Origin: Bacteroides sp. OM05-12
GTDB taxonomy: Bacteria; Bacteroidota; Bacteroidia; Bacteroidales; Bacteroidaceae
Reading direction: 5' to 3'
Assembly: GCF_003438995.1 (NCBI RefSeq)
Contig: NZ_QSUN01000012.1
Span: forward strand, 37,983 to 101,982
DNA: 64,000 nucleotides
Under the pieces are notes generated by a model. It worked only from the letters and a program-made list of their open reading frames with translations. It was not told the DNA's origin and did no database searches. Made by a program: the position numbers and the translations under genes. Shown piece after piece: positions 8,829 through 18,460 of this stretch. Numbering within the stretch: the stretch's first letter is position 1; every line of letters starts with the position of its first letter.

Positions 8829-9749
8829 ATGGATTACAACGATTTAGGAGTAACTTTTAAGTATCTTATTGTAAATGCGATGGACCAGAAATATGGTTTG
8901 TCGGTCAATACAGTAGGCTTCCAATCCATCCATCCGGATACCCCTTATCCACTGAAAGACCATCCTTCCGGCTATTTCTTTAATGCGCAAAAAGGCAGAG
9001 TCCTGCGTGAATACCAGTTTGTGTATATAACCAAAGGTCATGGTGTATTTGCATCCGACTCTACTCCGGAAACTGCCGTATCCAAAGGAAAACTTCTGGT
9101 TCTCTTTCCCGGTCAGTGGCATACATACCGCCCGCTACTGCAAACAGGATGGAATGAGTATTTCATCGGCTTTGAAGGAAGCATTATCGATAATCTGCTG
9201 AAAAACTCTTTTCTTTCCAAGGAGAATCAACTATTGGACGTGGGAATGAATGAAGAGTTGGTCAACCTGTTCTCTAAAGCATTGGAAGTAGCGGAGAAAG
9301 ACAAGACATTTGCGCAGCAGTATCTTGCCGGGATTGTCATGCACATGCTAGGGCTTGTGCTCTCTGTCTCCCAGAACAAGATGTTCGAGGTGGGAGACGT
9401 GGGACAAAAGATAGAATCCGCTAAAATAATCATGAACGAGCATGTCTATAAAGATGTGGACGTGGAGGAGCTGGCACTCAAACTGAATGTCAGCTATTCT
9501 TGGTTTCGCAGAGCATTTAAGGAATATACAGGATATGCTCCGGCAAAATATTTTCAGGAGCTGAAACTCAGGAAAGCAAAGCAACTGTTAGTTGAAAGTT
9601 CCAAATCTGTCAAGGAAATCTCTTATATACTAAACTATACCTCTGCTGAACATTTTTTCTCAATCTTCAAAAAGCGCACTGGTTTCACTCCGATTGAATA
9701 CCGGAATTACGGCAGGGAAACCGAGCATGAGAGCATGGAAATCAATTAA
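8829..9749 (+). CDS. rhaR: AraC-family transcriptional activator of the rhamnose operon
   Basis: 306 aa. The N-terminal half is an AraC-type cupin ligand-binding domain (REYQFVYITKGHGVF about residues 59-73, with FPGQWHTYRPL). The C-terminal 100 residues hold two HTH motifs (VEELALKLNVSYSWFRRAFK and VKEISYILNYTSAEHFFSIFK). It directly follows the rha operon and matches the position of the RhaR activator described in B. thetaiotaomicron. Its separate promoter suggests it can be made independently of the operon. Ligand rhamnose is inferred from context. Confidence 0.88.
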   Translation: MDYNDLGVTFKYLIVNAMDQKYGLSVNTVGFQSIHPDTPYPLKDHPSGYFFNAQKGRVLREYQFVYITKGHGVFASDSTPETAVSKGKLLVLFPGQWHTYRPLLQTGWNEYFIGFEGSIIDNLLKNSFLSKENQLLDVGMNEELVNLFSKALEVAEKDKTFAQQYLAGIVMHMLGLVLSVSQNKMFEVGDVGQKIESAKIIMNEHVYKDVDVEELALKLNVSYSWFRRAFKEYTGYAPAKYFQELKLRKAKQLLVESSKSVKEISYILNYTSAEHFFSIFKKRTGFTPIEYRNYGRETEHESMEIN

Positions 9750-9766
9750 TAGTCGAACGTATAAAG

Positions 9767-9843
9767 ACATACGGTCGATTGAAGACAAAGGTACGGTCCT
9801 CTGTTCACAAACTCCTATCGTTTGCAAACAAACGACCGTATGT
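9767..9843. repeat. Dispersed inverted-repeat element, copy 1 (77 bp)
   Basis: Ends in the inverted repeat ACATACGGTCG / CGACCGTATGT, with further outer arms GTCGAA (9752-9757) and TTCGAC (9862-9867). The interior contains ACAAACTCCTATCGTTTG. The reverse complement of the 55-bp element at 45871-45925 matches both ends and this interior, so the two are copies of one element, this one with about 22 extra bases. It lies between the convergent ends of rhaR and an AraC gene and may act as a bidirectional terminator. Confidence 0.7.
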
Positions 9844-9873
9844 TGCAAAACACATAACCTATTCGACGAATTG

Positions 9874-10752
9874 CTACATCTTTCGGTAATCTCCCGGCGT
9901 CATACCAGTCTGTCGTTTAAAGTACTTCCCGAAAAAGGATTGATTGGGAAAATTCAGTTCTCCAGCTATTTCCTGTATACTTAAAGTCGATGTTTTGAGC
10001 AGGGCTTTAGCTTCAAGAATAACCTGGTCATCTATCCACTCTCCCGCCGACTTACTACTGATTTCTTTAACCGTAGCAGAAAGATGCTTGGGGGTGATGA
10101 ATAACTTCTCAGCATAAAAAGCAACACTTCGGTCTATCTTGAAGTATTGCGAGACCAGCTTGACAAATTTGCTAAAGAGTTCTTCTTTACGGGTTTTCTT
10201 TCTTTCGTTATTGGGTATATGGTTCCGAAAAATATTGCTTACCTCATAAAAGAGGGCTCTAAGTAGATTCTGGGTTATTTCTCTGCGATAAGGATTCTCG
10301 TTTATCCGGGCACATTTCCATAAGAATGTATGATATTCTTTCAGTAATTCCACTTCTGCGTCATTGATGTCGGTACATGGATGATCTATCGTATAGAAAA
10401 ATATAGGTAGAATCTTATCGAGCGTAGGAAGACCTCTTTCCATGAAAGAAGGAGAAATAACGATAAACAGCCCTTCAAAATCATCGCTTTTCCCTGTACT
10501 CTGAATAATGTGTTCAGGCAATATCAAGACCAGTTGGTTCTGATACATTTCGTATTCCCGAAGATTGATTTTTACATTTGCGGTTCCTTTCAAGCAAACA
10601 ATAAGGACTGCCGGTTCTATCCTGCCCGGATATTCAAAGATAGGAATATCGGAAATGTCATTAAAGATAGCAAATTCATTACCGATAAAATCTATTTTAT
10701 TGAAATATTTACTAGCCTCGAGTTTTACTCTCGCTAATTCCTGTTTTCTCAT
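9874..10752 (-). CDS. AraC-family transcriptional regulator
   Basis: 292 aa with an N-terminal cupin-like sensor half and a C-terminal AraC DNA-binding domain (about residues 190-290; second HTH region LSIQEIAGELNFPNQSFFGK followed by RQTGMTPGDYRKM). It is convergent with rhaR and divergent from the amidohydrolase gene at 10917, which is the likely target. No ligand can be predicted. It is distinct in sequence from the rhamnose regulator next door, so it is not a duplicate. Confidence 0.85.
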   Translation of the reverse strand: MRKQELARVKLEASKYFNKIDFIGNEFAIFNDISDIPIFEYPGRIEPAVLIVCLKGTANVKINLREYEMYQNQLVLILPEHIIQSTGKSDDFEGLFIVISPSFMERGLPTLDKILPIFFYTIDHPCTDINDAEVELLKEYHTFLWKCARINENPYRREITQNLLRALFYEVSNIFRNHIPNNERKKTRKEELFSKFVKLVSQYFKIDRSVAFYAEKLFITPKHLSATVKEISSKSAGEWIDDQVILEAKALLKTSTLSIQEIAGELNFPNQSFFGKYFKRQTGMTPGDYRKM

Positions 10753-10770
10753 AAATCATCTTTTTGAGAA

Positions 10771-10778
10771 CAAATATA
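10771..10778 (-). promoter_or_regulatory. AraC gene promoter (-7 box)
   Basis: Reverse strand TATATTTG, matching TAnnTTTG, 18 bases upstream of the ATG at 10752. No strong -33 box. Confidence 0.5.
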
Positions 10779-10916
10779 GCACCAATTTTCTTTAAATAGA
10801 CATATAAATCCGACTTTTAGAACAGACATGGGGTAAATAAGGACTTTCCCATCTGAATGAAATTTGTGTACTTTGCAACATAGTCATAACTATTCGGATA
10901 AATATTAGAAATAAAG

Positions 10917-11867
10917 ATGAAAGATAATACCACTTTGATAGATGTACACCATCATTATAATCCCTTGTTCAATACAAAATTGCCGGAACCATTAAATAGC
11001 CGTCTGAAAAACGAAATGCAATGGAACTGGAATATCCGGGAAGATTTGGAGTTTATATCGGAAAACAAGATTTCTTACGCCATACTTTCCTATCCGGTAA
11101 TTAACAGTATGCTTTCCGCATCGGAAAATATTCATTTGGCATCTATGATAAATGAAAGTTTTGCCACGTTAATGGCAAAGCACCGTTGTTTGGGAGCATT
11201 CGCTTATCTGCCGTATCAGGATATGCAATCAGCATTAGAAGAAGTGGAATATGCCTTGGATACATTACACCTGGATGGTGTTTTTCTACCCACAAGTATT
11301 GCCGGGCTTGAGTTGTATGACAGATATTTCGATGATTTTTACCGGGAGCTGAATAAGCGCAAGGCATTGGTATTCATCCATCCTACAATGGAGATGAAAC
11401 AGGCTGATGATAAATATGAGAATCTGTTGATGGGACAAATGAATGAGGTGACCAGAGCTGCATGTGAATTGGTTTACGGTGGAGTTCTCCATCGTTATCC
11501 CGATATTCGTTTCATTCTCTCGTATGGCGGAGGAAACGTATCGTTCTTTTCTTCCCGCATTATCAAAGGAGTTGTCTACCCCAACTTAGCGCAACATTCC
11601 GAAAAGATGAACTATCCGAAAGGTATCGAGTATTATTTGAAACGATTTTATTATGATACGGCTCTTCCGGTACACACTAACATATTAAATTGCTTGAAGA
11701 TGTTCGTTTCCCGTTCACAAATCCTGTATGGTAGCGACTATCCTTTCTCGCCGGTCTCTAATATCTTGCAGAATATATCTCATGTTAAACTGACGAAATA
11801 TGTAGACGGCGATAATTTAGCCGATTGCTGCGAGAACAATACCGTGCAATTATTGAGAGCTGATTAG
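10917..11867 (+). CDS. Amidohydrolase-2 (ACMSD-like) family protein with altered catalytic position
   Basis: A 316-aa TIM-barrel metal-dependent hydrolase/decarboxylase. Metal ligands of the family are visible: His11 and His13 in DVHHH, His155 in FIHPTM, and Asp274 in YGSDYPFSP. The family's glycine-rich motif, normally with a catalytic histidine (xHGGG), reads SYGGG here, so Tyr203 replaces that histidine. The function is therefore uncertain: hydrolase, decarboxylase, or an enzyme with a shifted mechanism. It is divergent from an AraC regulator and converges with the secreted esterase, 22 bases apart. Confidence 0.78.
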   Translation: MKDNTTLIDVHHHYNPLFNTKLPEPLNSRLKNEMQWNWNIREDLEFISENKISYAILSYPVINSMLSASENIHLASMINESFATLMAKHRCLGAFAYLPYQDMQSALEEVEYALDTLHLDGVFLPTSIAGLELYDRYFDDFYRELNKRKALVFIHPTMEMKQADDKYENLLMGQMNEVTRAACELVYGGVLHRYPDIRFILSYGGGNVSFFSSRIIKGVVYPNLAQHSEKMNYPKGIEYYLKRFYYDTALPVHTNILNCLKMFVSRSQILYGSDYPFSPVSNILQNISHVKLTKYVDGDNLADCCENNTVQLLRAD

Positions 11868-11889
11868 AAAGATAAAGGGGGAAATAGCG

Positions 11890-13116
<1,227 letters not shown>

Positions 13117-13126
13117 TTATTTGTAA

Positions 13127-13157
13127 CAAATATAATTATTCTATCCGTAACAGCAAA
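13127..13157 (-). promoter_or_regulatory. Esterase promoter (-33/-7)
   Basis: Reverse strand TTTG (13157-13154), 19-bp spacer, TATATTTG (13134-13127), about 35 bases upstream of the start codon: a textbook Bacteroides promoter. Confidence 0.7.
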
Positions 13158-13206
13158 AATCTTTCATCAAATAAGCTCAAGCAACATTACGACGATTCAT
13201 TTTTCT

Positions 13207-13214
13207 TATCTTTG
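13207..13214 (+). promoter_or_regulatory. Pentapeptide gene promoter (-7 box)
   Basis: TATCTTTG 34 bases before the ATG. The -33 region is weak. Confidence 0.5.
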
Positions 13215-13248
13215 CAGCCGAAAGAATCAACAAGATTCTTATAATCAT

Positions 13249-13896
13249 ATGAAAATAACCCAACCACGAATAGCCAAAGACTTAAAAGAGAATGCAGACC
13301 TCGTCACTACCTTTTGTTGTGACGACGACATGGAAAACTGCCTATGCAGAAATCAAGTGATTACCTATATTGAAAAAGAACATTTCTCAATTCAATCCTG
13401 CACTTTTACAAACTGTAGCTTTAGCGACTGTAAAATAAAGAAGTCCCAATTCACTGACGTTATTTTCAAGAACTGTGATCTATCTAACATTAATCTATCG
13501 GGATGCAGCTTCTTCCGTGTAGAATTTATTGATTGTAAACTGACCGGAACCAATCTCACGGAAGGTACATTCAATCAAATCTTATTCAAGCAATGCAAAG
13601 GAGATTACATTAATCTTTCAACCGGTAAGCTGAGGACTGTTTATTTCACAGAATGCAACCTGCAAAGCGGAAGCATGGATAATTGTCAGTTCACTTCCGT
13701 AGCATTTGATACTTGCAATCTTGTAGAGACAGAATTTCACCGTACCAATCTGAAAGGAATCAACTTTACCTCTTCCAATATTGCGGGAATCAGAATCAGT
13801 ACACTGCCCATAAATGAATTGCGCGGTGCAAAAGTTACTTCTTTACAAGCAATCGAAATCGCCCGTATGCTCGGAGTTATTATTGAAGATATCTAA
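13249..13896 (+). CDS. Pentapeptide-repeat protein, Qnr-like
   Basis: 215 aa. From about residue 50 to 190 the sequence follows the five-residue A(D/N)LxX-type rhythm (for example CTFTNCSFSDCKIKKSQF and CDLSNINLSGCSFF), predicting a right-handed quadrilateral beta-helix. The C-terminal tail, AIEIARMLGVIIED, resembles the tail of Qnr and related gyrase-protecting proteins, and the length is close to theirs (about 215-220 aa). Such proteins mimic DNA and bind topoisomerase; that role here is inference. It has its own promoter and a weak hairpin after the stop. Confidence 0.85.
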   Translation: MKITQPRIAKDLKENADLVTTFCCDDDMENCLCRNQVITYIEKEHFSIQSCTFTNCSFSDCKIKKSQFTDVIFKNCDLSNINLSGCSFFRVEFIDCKLTGTNLTEGTFNQILFKQCKGDYINLSTGKLRTVYFTECNLQSGSMDNCQFTSVAFDTCNLVETEFHRTNLKGINFTSSNIAGIRISTLPINELRGAKVTSLQAIEIARMLGVIIEDI

Positions 13897-13918
13897 GAAG
13901 CCCTACCCATAGCTTCTT
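13895..13918 (+). terminator. Hairpin at the end of the pentapeptide gene
   Basis: AAGAAGC / GCTTCTT stem with a 10-base loop overlapping the stop codon. A short T-rich run (TTATTTT) comes only a few bases later, so the terminator call is weak. Confidence 0.4.
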
Positions 13919-13987
13919 CGGTTATTTTACCTTTCAATTCATAATTTGTTTGTATCTTTACTGCCGTATTTTCTAATTAAACGAGCT

Positions 13988-14830
13988 ATGAATCAAAAAT
14001 TATCAGCATGTCTGCTGTCAGCATTATTGCTATCAACAAATGTCTATCCTTACAATTTATCCGAACCAAAACAAAAGCAGGAACAAGTTTCTACCATAAA
14101 GAATCAATGGGAAGGGAAGCGGGTTGCCTTCCTCGGAGATTCCATTACCGATAAGAACCGCATCGGCACAAAGAAATGCTATTGGGAATACCTTGCAGAG
14201 TTATTGGGATTAAGTCCTTATGTATATGGCATCAATGGAAATCAGATGAGCGATATATTAAAACAAGCACAAAAATTATTGGAAGAACAGGGAGATAATA
14301 TTGACGCTATTCTGATTTTTGCAGGGACAAACGATTACAATGCAGGAGTACCACTTGGCGAATGGTACACTGAAACGGAAATCGAGACAGAAGTTTCAGG
14401 CCGTAAAATGGAACGCCGTAAACATCGTGAACCTGTATTGAGCGAAACCACATTCAAAGGAAGAATCAATCAGGCGCTAACTTTCTTGAAGACCCACTAC
14501 CCTACCAAGCAGATTATTTTATTGACACCTATACATCGGGGATACGCTTGCTTCGGAGATAACAATATCCAACCGGATGAATTGTTTCCTAATAAAATAG
14601 GTATCTACGTAGACGAATATATCCGCACGGTAAAGGAAGCGGGCAATGTTTGGGCTGTTCCTGTCATTGATTTAAACAGTGTCAGTGGTTTATACCCGCT
14701 TAATGACTCGCACGTCCGTTACTTCCATGACGAGAATAAAGATCGTTTGCACCCGAATGCAGATGGACACTATCGGATGGCAAAAGCTTTACAATACCAG
14801 TTACTCGCTTTCCCTGCTTCATTTGAATAA
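13988..14830 (+). CDS. Secreted SGNH/GDSL-family hydrolase
   Basis: 280 aa from the ATG at 13988: signal peptide (MNQKLSACLLSALLLSTNVYPY), then an SGNH esterase domain. The catalytic serine is Ser52 in GDSIT, the oxyanion Asn115 is in GTND, and the Asp252-x-x-His255 pair is in DRLHPN. An upstream in-frame ATG at 13946 would prepend 14 residues and put the signal peptide inside the protein, so I prefer the later start. Likely an extracytoplasmic esterase acting on acylated glycans; the substrate is unknown. It converges with the MATE gene. Confidence 0.82.
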   Translation: MNQKLSACLLSALLLSTNVYPYNLSEPKQKQEQVSTIKNQWEGKRVAFLGDSITDKNRIGTKKCYWEYLAELLGLSPYVYGINGNQMSDILKQAQKLLEEQGDNIDAILIFAGTNDYNAGVPLGEWYTETEIETEVSGRKMERRKHREPVLSETTFKGRINQALTFLKTHYPTKQIILLTPIHRGYACFGDNNIQPDELFPNKIGIYVDEYIRTVKEAGNVWAVPVIDLNSVSGLYPLNDSHVRYFHDENKDRLHPNADGHYRMAKALQYQLLAFPASFE

Positions 14831-14872
14831 GTAAGGTTATACCGATTAATTTATTGACTAATTAAATAAATA

Positions 14873-14915
14873 CGAAGAATCTGTATCTGTCCAATGGATA
14901 TATACAGATTCTTCG
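14873..14915. terminator. Bidirectional terminator between hydrolase and MATE genes
   Basis: Perfect 14-bp inverted repeat CGAAGAATCTGTAT / ATACAGATTCTTCG around a 15-base loop, in the gap between convergent genes. The minus-strand exit is T/A-rich (TATTTATTTAA), so it most clearly serves the MATE transcript. Confidence 0.75.
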
Positions 14916-14923
14916 CTTTAAGG

Positions 14924-16228
14924 TTATACGTATTTCTTACGCATATAAATATAAGAGAATACGAAAAGTAGGACAACATAGAGATGTTCTGCCGTCCAAT
15001 AAACAGCAAGCGGAACATTCATACATGAAGAAATCAGGTAAAGATAAAACAAATAGATAACGATTGTCATCACCTGAAAGCCAAATGCCAGTCGTGTATG
15101 CCCCGTCCCGATAACCGCATTACAATAAGTATATCCCGGTACTGCCAGAAAATAATTGGAAAGCATCACTAGGAAAGGATAATATGCCAGTCTTATCAGA
15201 GCCTCATCATTTGTATAAATCCGCAACACCCAATCCGAGCATATAAACGTTAGTACGATTAACGGCAAACCTGTTCCATAGCTCAAACGGATAATCTTAC
15301 GGCAAACCGATAAGACTTCTGTCTGTTTTCCCGCTCCTATCAGATTACTGACCAGTGCACTGGTGGTGGTTGCAAAAGAATTGACCACGACAAAAAAGAT
15401 GGTAGAGATACTCCTTACAACATTGGCTACTGCCAACTGGCTTTTACCTAAATGCTCTATGGCAATAAAGAATAAGAACCACGGAGCGACACAAAAAAAG
15501 GAACGAACCATCGTCCAGAAAGAAAGATTAAACAACTCTTTCAACACCTGAAAATCCCAAGTCGCACTTAACCCGTATTTATCTTTAGGCAACCGTCCGC
15601 ACATATAAATGACAAAAAACAGAAGTGACACCAAACCTGATAACGATGAGGCCATTGCCGCACCCGAAATTCCAAGCGCAGGCATTCCCATCTTTCCAAA
15701 TATTAACCAATAGTTAAATAAAATATTGGCAACAAGCATCACAATCGAGTTCACAGTTAAAATTCCTGTTTTAGTTATGCCCACAAAGAATGCCCTGTAA
15801 GCCAACACGGGAAAAGCAAACAGAAAGCCATAATCTCTCCAACGAATATATTCTACCACTGCCTGATATACGTCGTCTGATTTAATCAACGAACGCAAAA
15901 GCAAAGGAGAGAATAACTTTGATAAGACAAAAACAGCTACTGCCAGCACCAACAGGAAATAAACGCCTTGAAAAAAAGTCCGCCCGGTATCCGTCAATCG
16001 TCCTTCTCCATTACGGCGTGCAATCAGCACTTGCAGTCCGAGGCTAAAGCCAAAGCCAAGCATATAGATTGCCATATAATAAATTCCGGCGAGGGCAGAA
16101 GCTCCTAATTCCACTTCTCCCACATGTCCCAGAAATATGGCATCGGTTATATTGATCAATTGTTCGATCAAAAGGCTCATCATCACCGGATAGTTGATGA
16201 GCCAGATTTGTTTATATGTAAAATTCAT
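14924..16228 (-). CDS. MATE-family multidrug/organic cation efflux transporter
   Basis: 434-aa inner-membrane protein with twelve predicted hydrophobic helices in two related halves. The N-terminus (NYPVMMSLLIEQLINITDAIFLGHVGEVELGA) is the typical MATE start, with the conserved Gln and the DAIFLGH segment. It exports drugs or metabolites using an ion gradient. It stands alone, with no regulator next to it. Substrates cannot be predicted. Confidence 0.9.
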   Translation of the reverse strand: MNFTYKQIWLINYPVMMSLLIEQLINITDAIFLGHVGEVELGASALAGIYYMAIYMLGFGFSLGLQVLIARRNGEGRLTDTGRTFFQGVYFLLVLAVAVFVLSKLFSPLLLRSLIKSDDVYQAVVEYIRWRDYGFLFAFPVLAYRAFFVGITKTGILTVNSIVMLVANILFNYWLIFGKMGMPALGISGAAMASSLSGLVSLLFFVIYMCGRLPKDKYGLSATWDFQVLKELFNLSFWTMVRSFFCVAPWFLFFIAIEHLGKSQLAVANVVRSISTIFFVVVNSFATTTSALVSNLIGAGKQTEVLSVCRKIIRLSYGTGLPLIVLTFICSDWVLRIYTNDEALIRLAYYPFLVMLSNYFLAVPGYTYCNAVIGTGHTRLAFGFQVMTIVIYLFYLYLISSCMNVPLAVYWTAEHLYVVLLFVFSYIYMRKKYV

Positions 16229-16513
16229 GATTCAACTTTTTGAATAGCACACGTCGGGACACGACACTACGATGCCATGCCACACAACGGTTGTTAATGT
16301 GTATAATAGGGATAATTAATTCTCAGACAAGAGAAGCTATATACAAGTTTGCCATTTCATAAGTTGAACACTTTGAGATTAACTTTGACAACGCAAATGT
16401 AGCCATTATTTTCGACTGAACAAGAGAATAAGGCGGATTGTTGATGAAGACAGAAAAGGGAAACGGATCAACGAAATAACCCTTATCCCAATTATAAACT
16501 AACTTGATGAACC

Positions 16514-16774
16514 ATGAAACGAGAAGGAACAACCCGTCAATCAGACCGATTGACAACAGAAGAGAGAAAAGAATTAGATACATCCGAATTCGGCATACCC
16601 GAAGATCGTTCTTATCCGATGCCCGATGCAGCCCACGTACGTTCGGCAGAAGCATATTTCAGATATGCCCCTGACAGCGAAAAGCCCGAACTGGCACGCA
16701 ATATTTTGCAAAAAGCGCAGGAGTTCGGGGTGGATGTAAAAAGCCCTACCGTATTGGAATGGGCGGAAAGATGA
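16514..16774 (+). CDS. Small hydrophilic protein, DUF6582-like
   Basis: 86 aa, strongly charged, with the segment FGIPEDRSYPMPDAAHVRSAEAYF. This resembles the short proteins (DUF6582 type) in which an 'F-G-I-P-x-x-R-x-Y-P-I/M-P-D' core is followed by a helix containing alternating Ala/Arg residues. Protein-like composition and this core favour the plus strand over an overlapping 110-aa minus-strand frame. It ends 8 bases before the convergent zinc-ribbon gene. Function unknown. Confidence 0.7.
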   Translation: MKREGTTRQSDRLTTEERKELDTSEFGIPEDRSYPMPDAAHVRSAEAYFRYAPDSEKPELARNILQKAQEFGVDVKSPTVLEWAER

Positions 16775-16782
16775 AATGCAGT

Positions 16783-17055
16783 CTATTTCTTCCAACGTTT
16801 AAGGGTCGGAAAGAACTGTCTCATCTGGGCAATTGCCTGCTCTTTGGTCAGTTTCTCTTCCGAATCCTTATTAAATTCATCCAAAAACTGAATGCAAGTA
16901 TCAATCATTTCATCCATTGTACAGTCTTTTGTAAAAGCACCTTCTTTATAACAATAACAGCAATATTCTTCATTTCTGCTACCATCCTTGTTTGTACCGA
17001 AATCTGCATCCGCCTGTAAAGGCATACCGCAACTCTGACATAATTTCATTTCCAT
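16783..17055 (-). CDS. Putative zinc-ribbon protein
   Basis: 90 aa. An N-terminal cysteine cluster (Cys6-x-x-Cys9, then Cys32, Cys33, Cys35) forms a probable zinc ribbon of the PF12674 type (LCQSCGMPL). The C-terminal half is helical (TMDEMIDTCIQFLDEFNKD). Related domains are often found beside or fused to AraC/GyrI-like regulators. It starts 12 bases after the NUDIX gene and is probably cotranscribed with it. Biochemical role unknown. Confidence 0.75.
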   Translation of the reverse strand: MEMKLCQSCGMPLQADADFGTNKDGSRNEEYCCYCYKEGAFTKDCTMDEMIDTCIQFLDEFNKDSEEKLTKEQAIAQMRQFFPTLKRWKK

Positions 17056-17067
17056 AATTTTATCTTT

Positions 17068-17691
17068 TTAATCTACAACAGCATCCTTTGCAGGAGCCTT
17101 TTTATACTCAAACATTAAATCAATCTGTTCTTTTACTACCCGTTCCAATGAAAGAGGAGGTAAATTATCCTGCCGGAAGAACCCTTTACCCTGAATATCG
17201 AATACTTCATTGAATTCACCGCCCATGATTCGGCATAGTATGAATATCTTATAAGCATAATGTAATGCAGGAGGATGATTATGGCATTTCTTATCATGGA
17301 CAGCCAAAAGCCTCAAGGGCTCTACATCTAATCCAGTTTCCTCCTTTACCTCTTTTACCGCAACTTCACACGGCGAATAACCAACGTCCGCCCATCCACC
17401 CGGTAGCGACCAGCATCCGTCTGCTTTTTCCTGAACCAGCAATATTTCATTTTCATTATTAAAAACCACCGCACGCACATCCACCTTAGGGGTTACATAG
17501 TCTTTCTCCAAAGAAAAGCAAGCACTTATCTCCGATAGTGAATGCCCTGAAAGTCCGGCAGCAATACGGTTACTGATTTCAAGCAACTCCTCATACCGCT
17601 CGGTATCATACTCATTCGTAGAATAAACCAAACCATTCTGCGCCAACACGCGAATGCGGTTTACCGTATCGATCAGTTCTTTTTCTTTCAT
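17068..17691 (-). CDS. NUDIX hydrolase with N-terminal NUDIX_N-type domain
   Basis: 207 aa: a helical N-terminal region (residues 1-65), then a NUDIX domain from about 68 (TPKVDVRAVVFNNENEILLV). The NUDIX box is GWADVGYSPCEVAVKEVKEE: the catalytic EE is present, but the first conserved Glu is Tyr and the Arg is Lys, as seen in this subfamily. It probably cleaves a nucleoside-diphosphate-linked compound; the substrate is unknown. It is divergent from the AlbA_2 gene, sharing a 12-bp inverted repeat in the gap. Confidence 0.85.
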   Translation of the reverse strand: MKEKELIDTVNRIRVLAQNGLVYSTNEYDTERYEELLEISNRIAAGLSGHSLSEISACFSLEKDYVTPKVDVRAVVFNNENEILLVQEKADGCWSLPGGWADVGYSPCEVAVKEVKEETGLDVEPLRLLAVHDKKCHNHPPALHYAYKIFILCRIMGGEFNEVFDIQGKGFFRQDNLPPLSLERVVKEQIDLMFEYKKAPAKDAVVD

Positions 17692-17715
17692 AGCACGAAC
17701 ATACTAAAAAAGAAT

Positions 17716-17757
17716 GTAAAAGATACTGTTTTAATGTTTTTTAGAAGTATCTTTTAC
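17716..17757. promoter_or_regulatory. Symmetric 12-bp inverted repeat between divergent genes
   Basis: GTAAAAGATACT (17716-17727) and AGTATCTTTTAC (17746-17757) around an 18-base spacer. Each arm contains TATCTTTT, close to the -7 consensus and pointing outward towards its own gene. It may be a divergent promoter pair, an operator, or both. Confidence 0.55.
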
Positions 17758-17790
17758 TGCGATACGCACACAATAGTTTATAACTTTTTC

Positions 17791-17798
17791 TACTTTTG
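17791..17798 (+). promoter_or_regulatory. AlbA_2 gene promoter (-7 box), near-leaderless
   Basis: TACTTTTG ends only 5 bases before the ATG at 17804, so transcription would start at or next to the start codon. Confidence 0.45.
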
Positions 17799-17803
17799 CA
17801 GTC

Positions 17804-18460
17804 ATGAAAACGATTACGGATACAGACTACATACACAGGTTGATAGCAGAGGGGGAGCATCAGACACAAGACTTTAAGTTTGAAATATCAGATGCATGTA
17901 AGATAGCCAAATCATTATCCGCATTTGCCAACACTGAAGGCGGCAGGCTATTGGTAGGCGTAAAAGACAATGGGAAAATAGCCGGCATACGTTCTGAAGA
18001 AGAAATTTACATGATTGAAGCTGCTGCACAAGTATATTGTGTTCCCGAAATACAATGCCGGATGCAAACTTATTCCGTAGAAGGGAAAACAATTCTTGTC
18101 GCACAGATAGAACCCAACAAACAGAAACCGGTCTGTGCAAAGGATGAAAACGGTAAACTCTGGGCTTATGTCCGTGTAAAAGACGAAAACATTCTTGCTA
18201 CACCCGTACATCTGCATGTATGGAAGCAGTCGGATTGTCCCGCCGGAACACTGATGAAGTACACCGAACGGGAACAATTATTGCTAAACCTGCTTACCGA
18301 AGAAGATTATATCTCACTGAACCGTTACTGCCGTAAGGCCCGCATCACCCGTCGGGAGGGAGAACATCTGTTGGCTCAATTCATCCGTTTTGACATTGCA
18401 GAACCGGTCTTCATCAGCCATAAATTCTATTTCCGCCTGAAAAGCGATACTATTCAATAG
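17804..18460 (+). CDS. AlbA_2 (Schlafen-type) domain protein
   Basis: 218 aa. The N-terminal two-thirds is an AlbA_2 / divergent-AAA-type putative nucleic-acid-binding domain: EGEHQTQDFKFEISDACKIAKSLSAFANTEGGRLLVGV, the classic 'E-x-x-x-x-E/D-F-K ... A-F-A-N-x-x-G-G' signature. The C-terminal region looks like a winged helix (about residues 150-215). Members are mostly uncharacterised; some are transcription regulators. Its 3' end overlaps the convergent AraC/GyrI gene by 11 bases. Confidence 0.8.
   Translation: MKTITDTDYIHRLIAEGEHQTQDFKFEISDACKIAKSLSAFANTEGGRLLVGVKDNGKIAGIRSEEEIYMIEAAAQVYCVPEIQCRMQTYSVEGKTILVAQIEPNKQKPVCAKDENGKLWAYVRVKDENILATPVHLHVWKQSDCPAGTLMKYTEREQLLLNLLTEEDYISLNRYCRKARITRREGEHLLAQFIRFDIAEPVFISHKFYFRLKSDTIQ

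Noticed and set aside
16323..16655. 110-aa minus-strand frame
   Set aside because: It overlaps the DUF6582-like gene; its composition is not protein-like and no motif was recognised.
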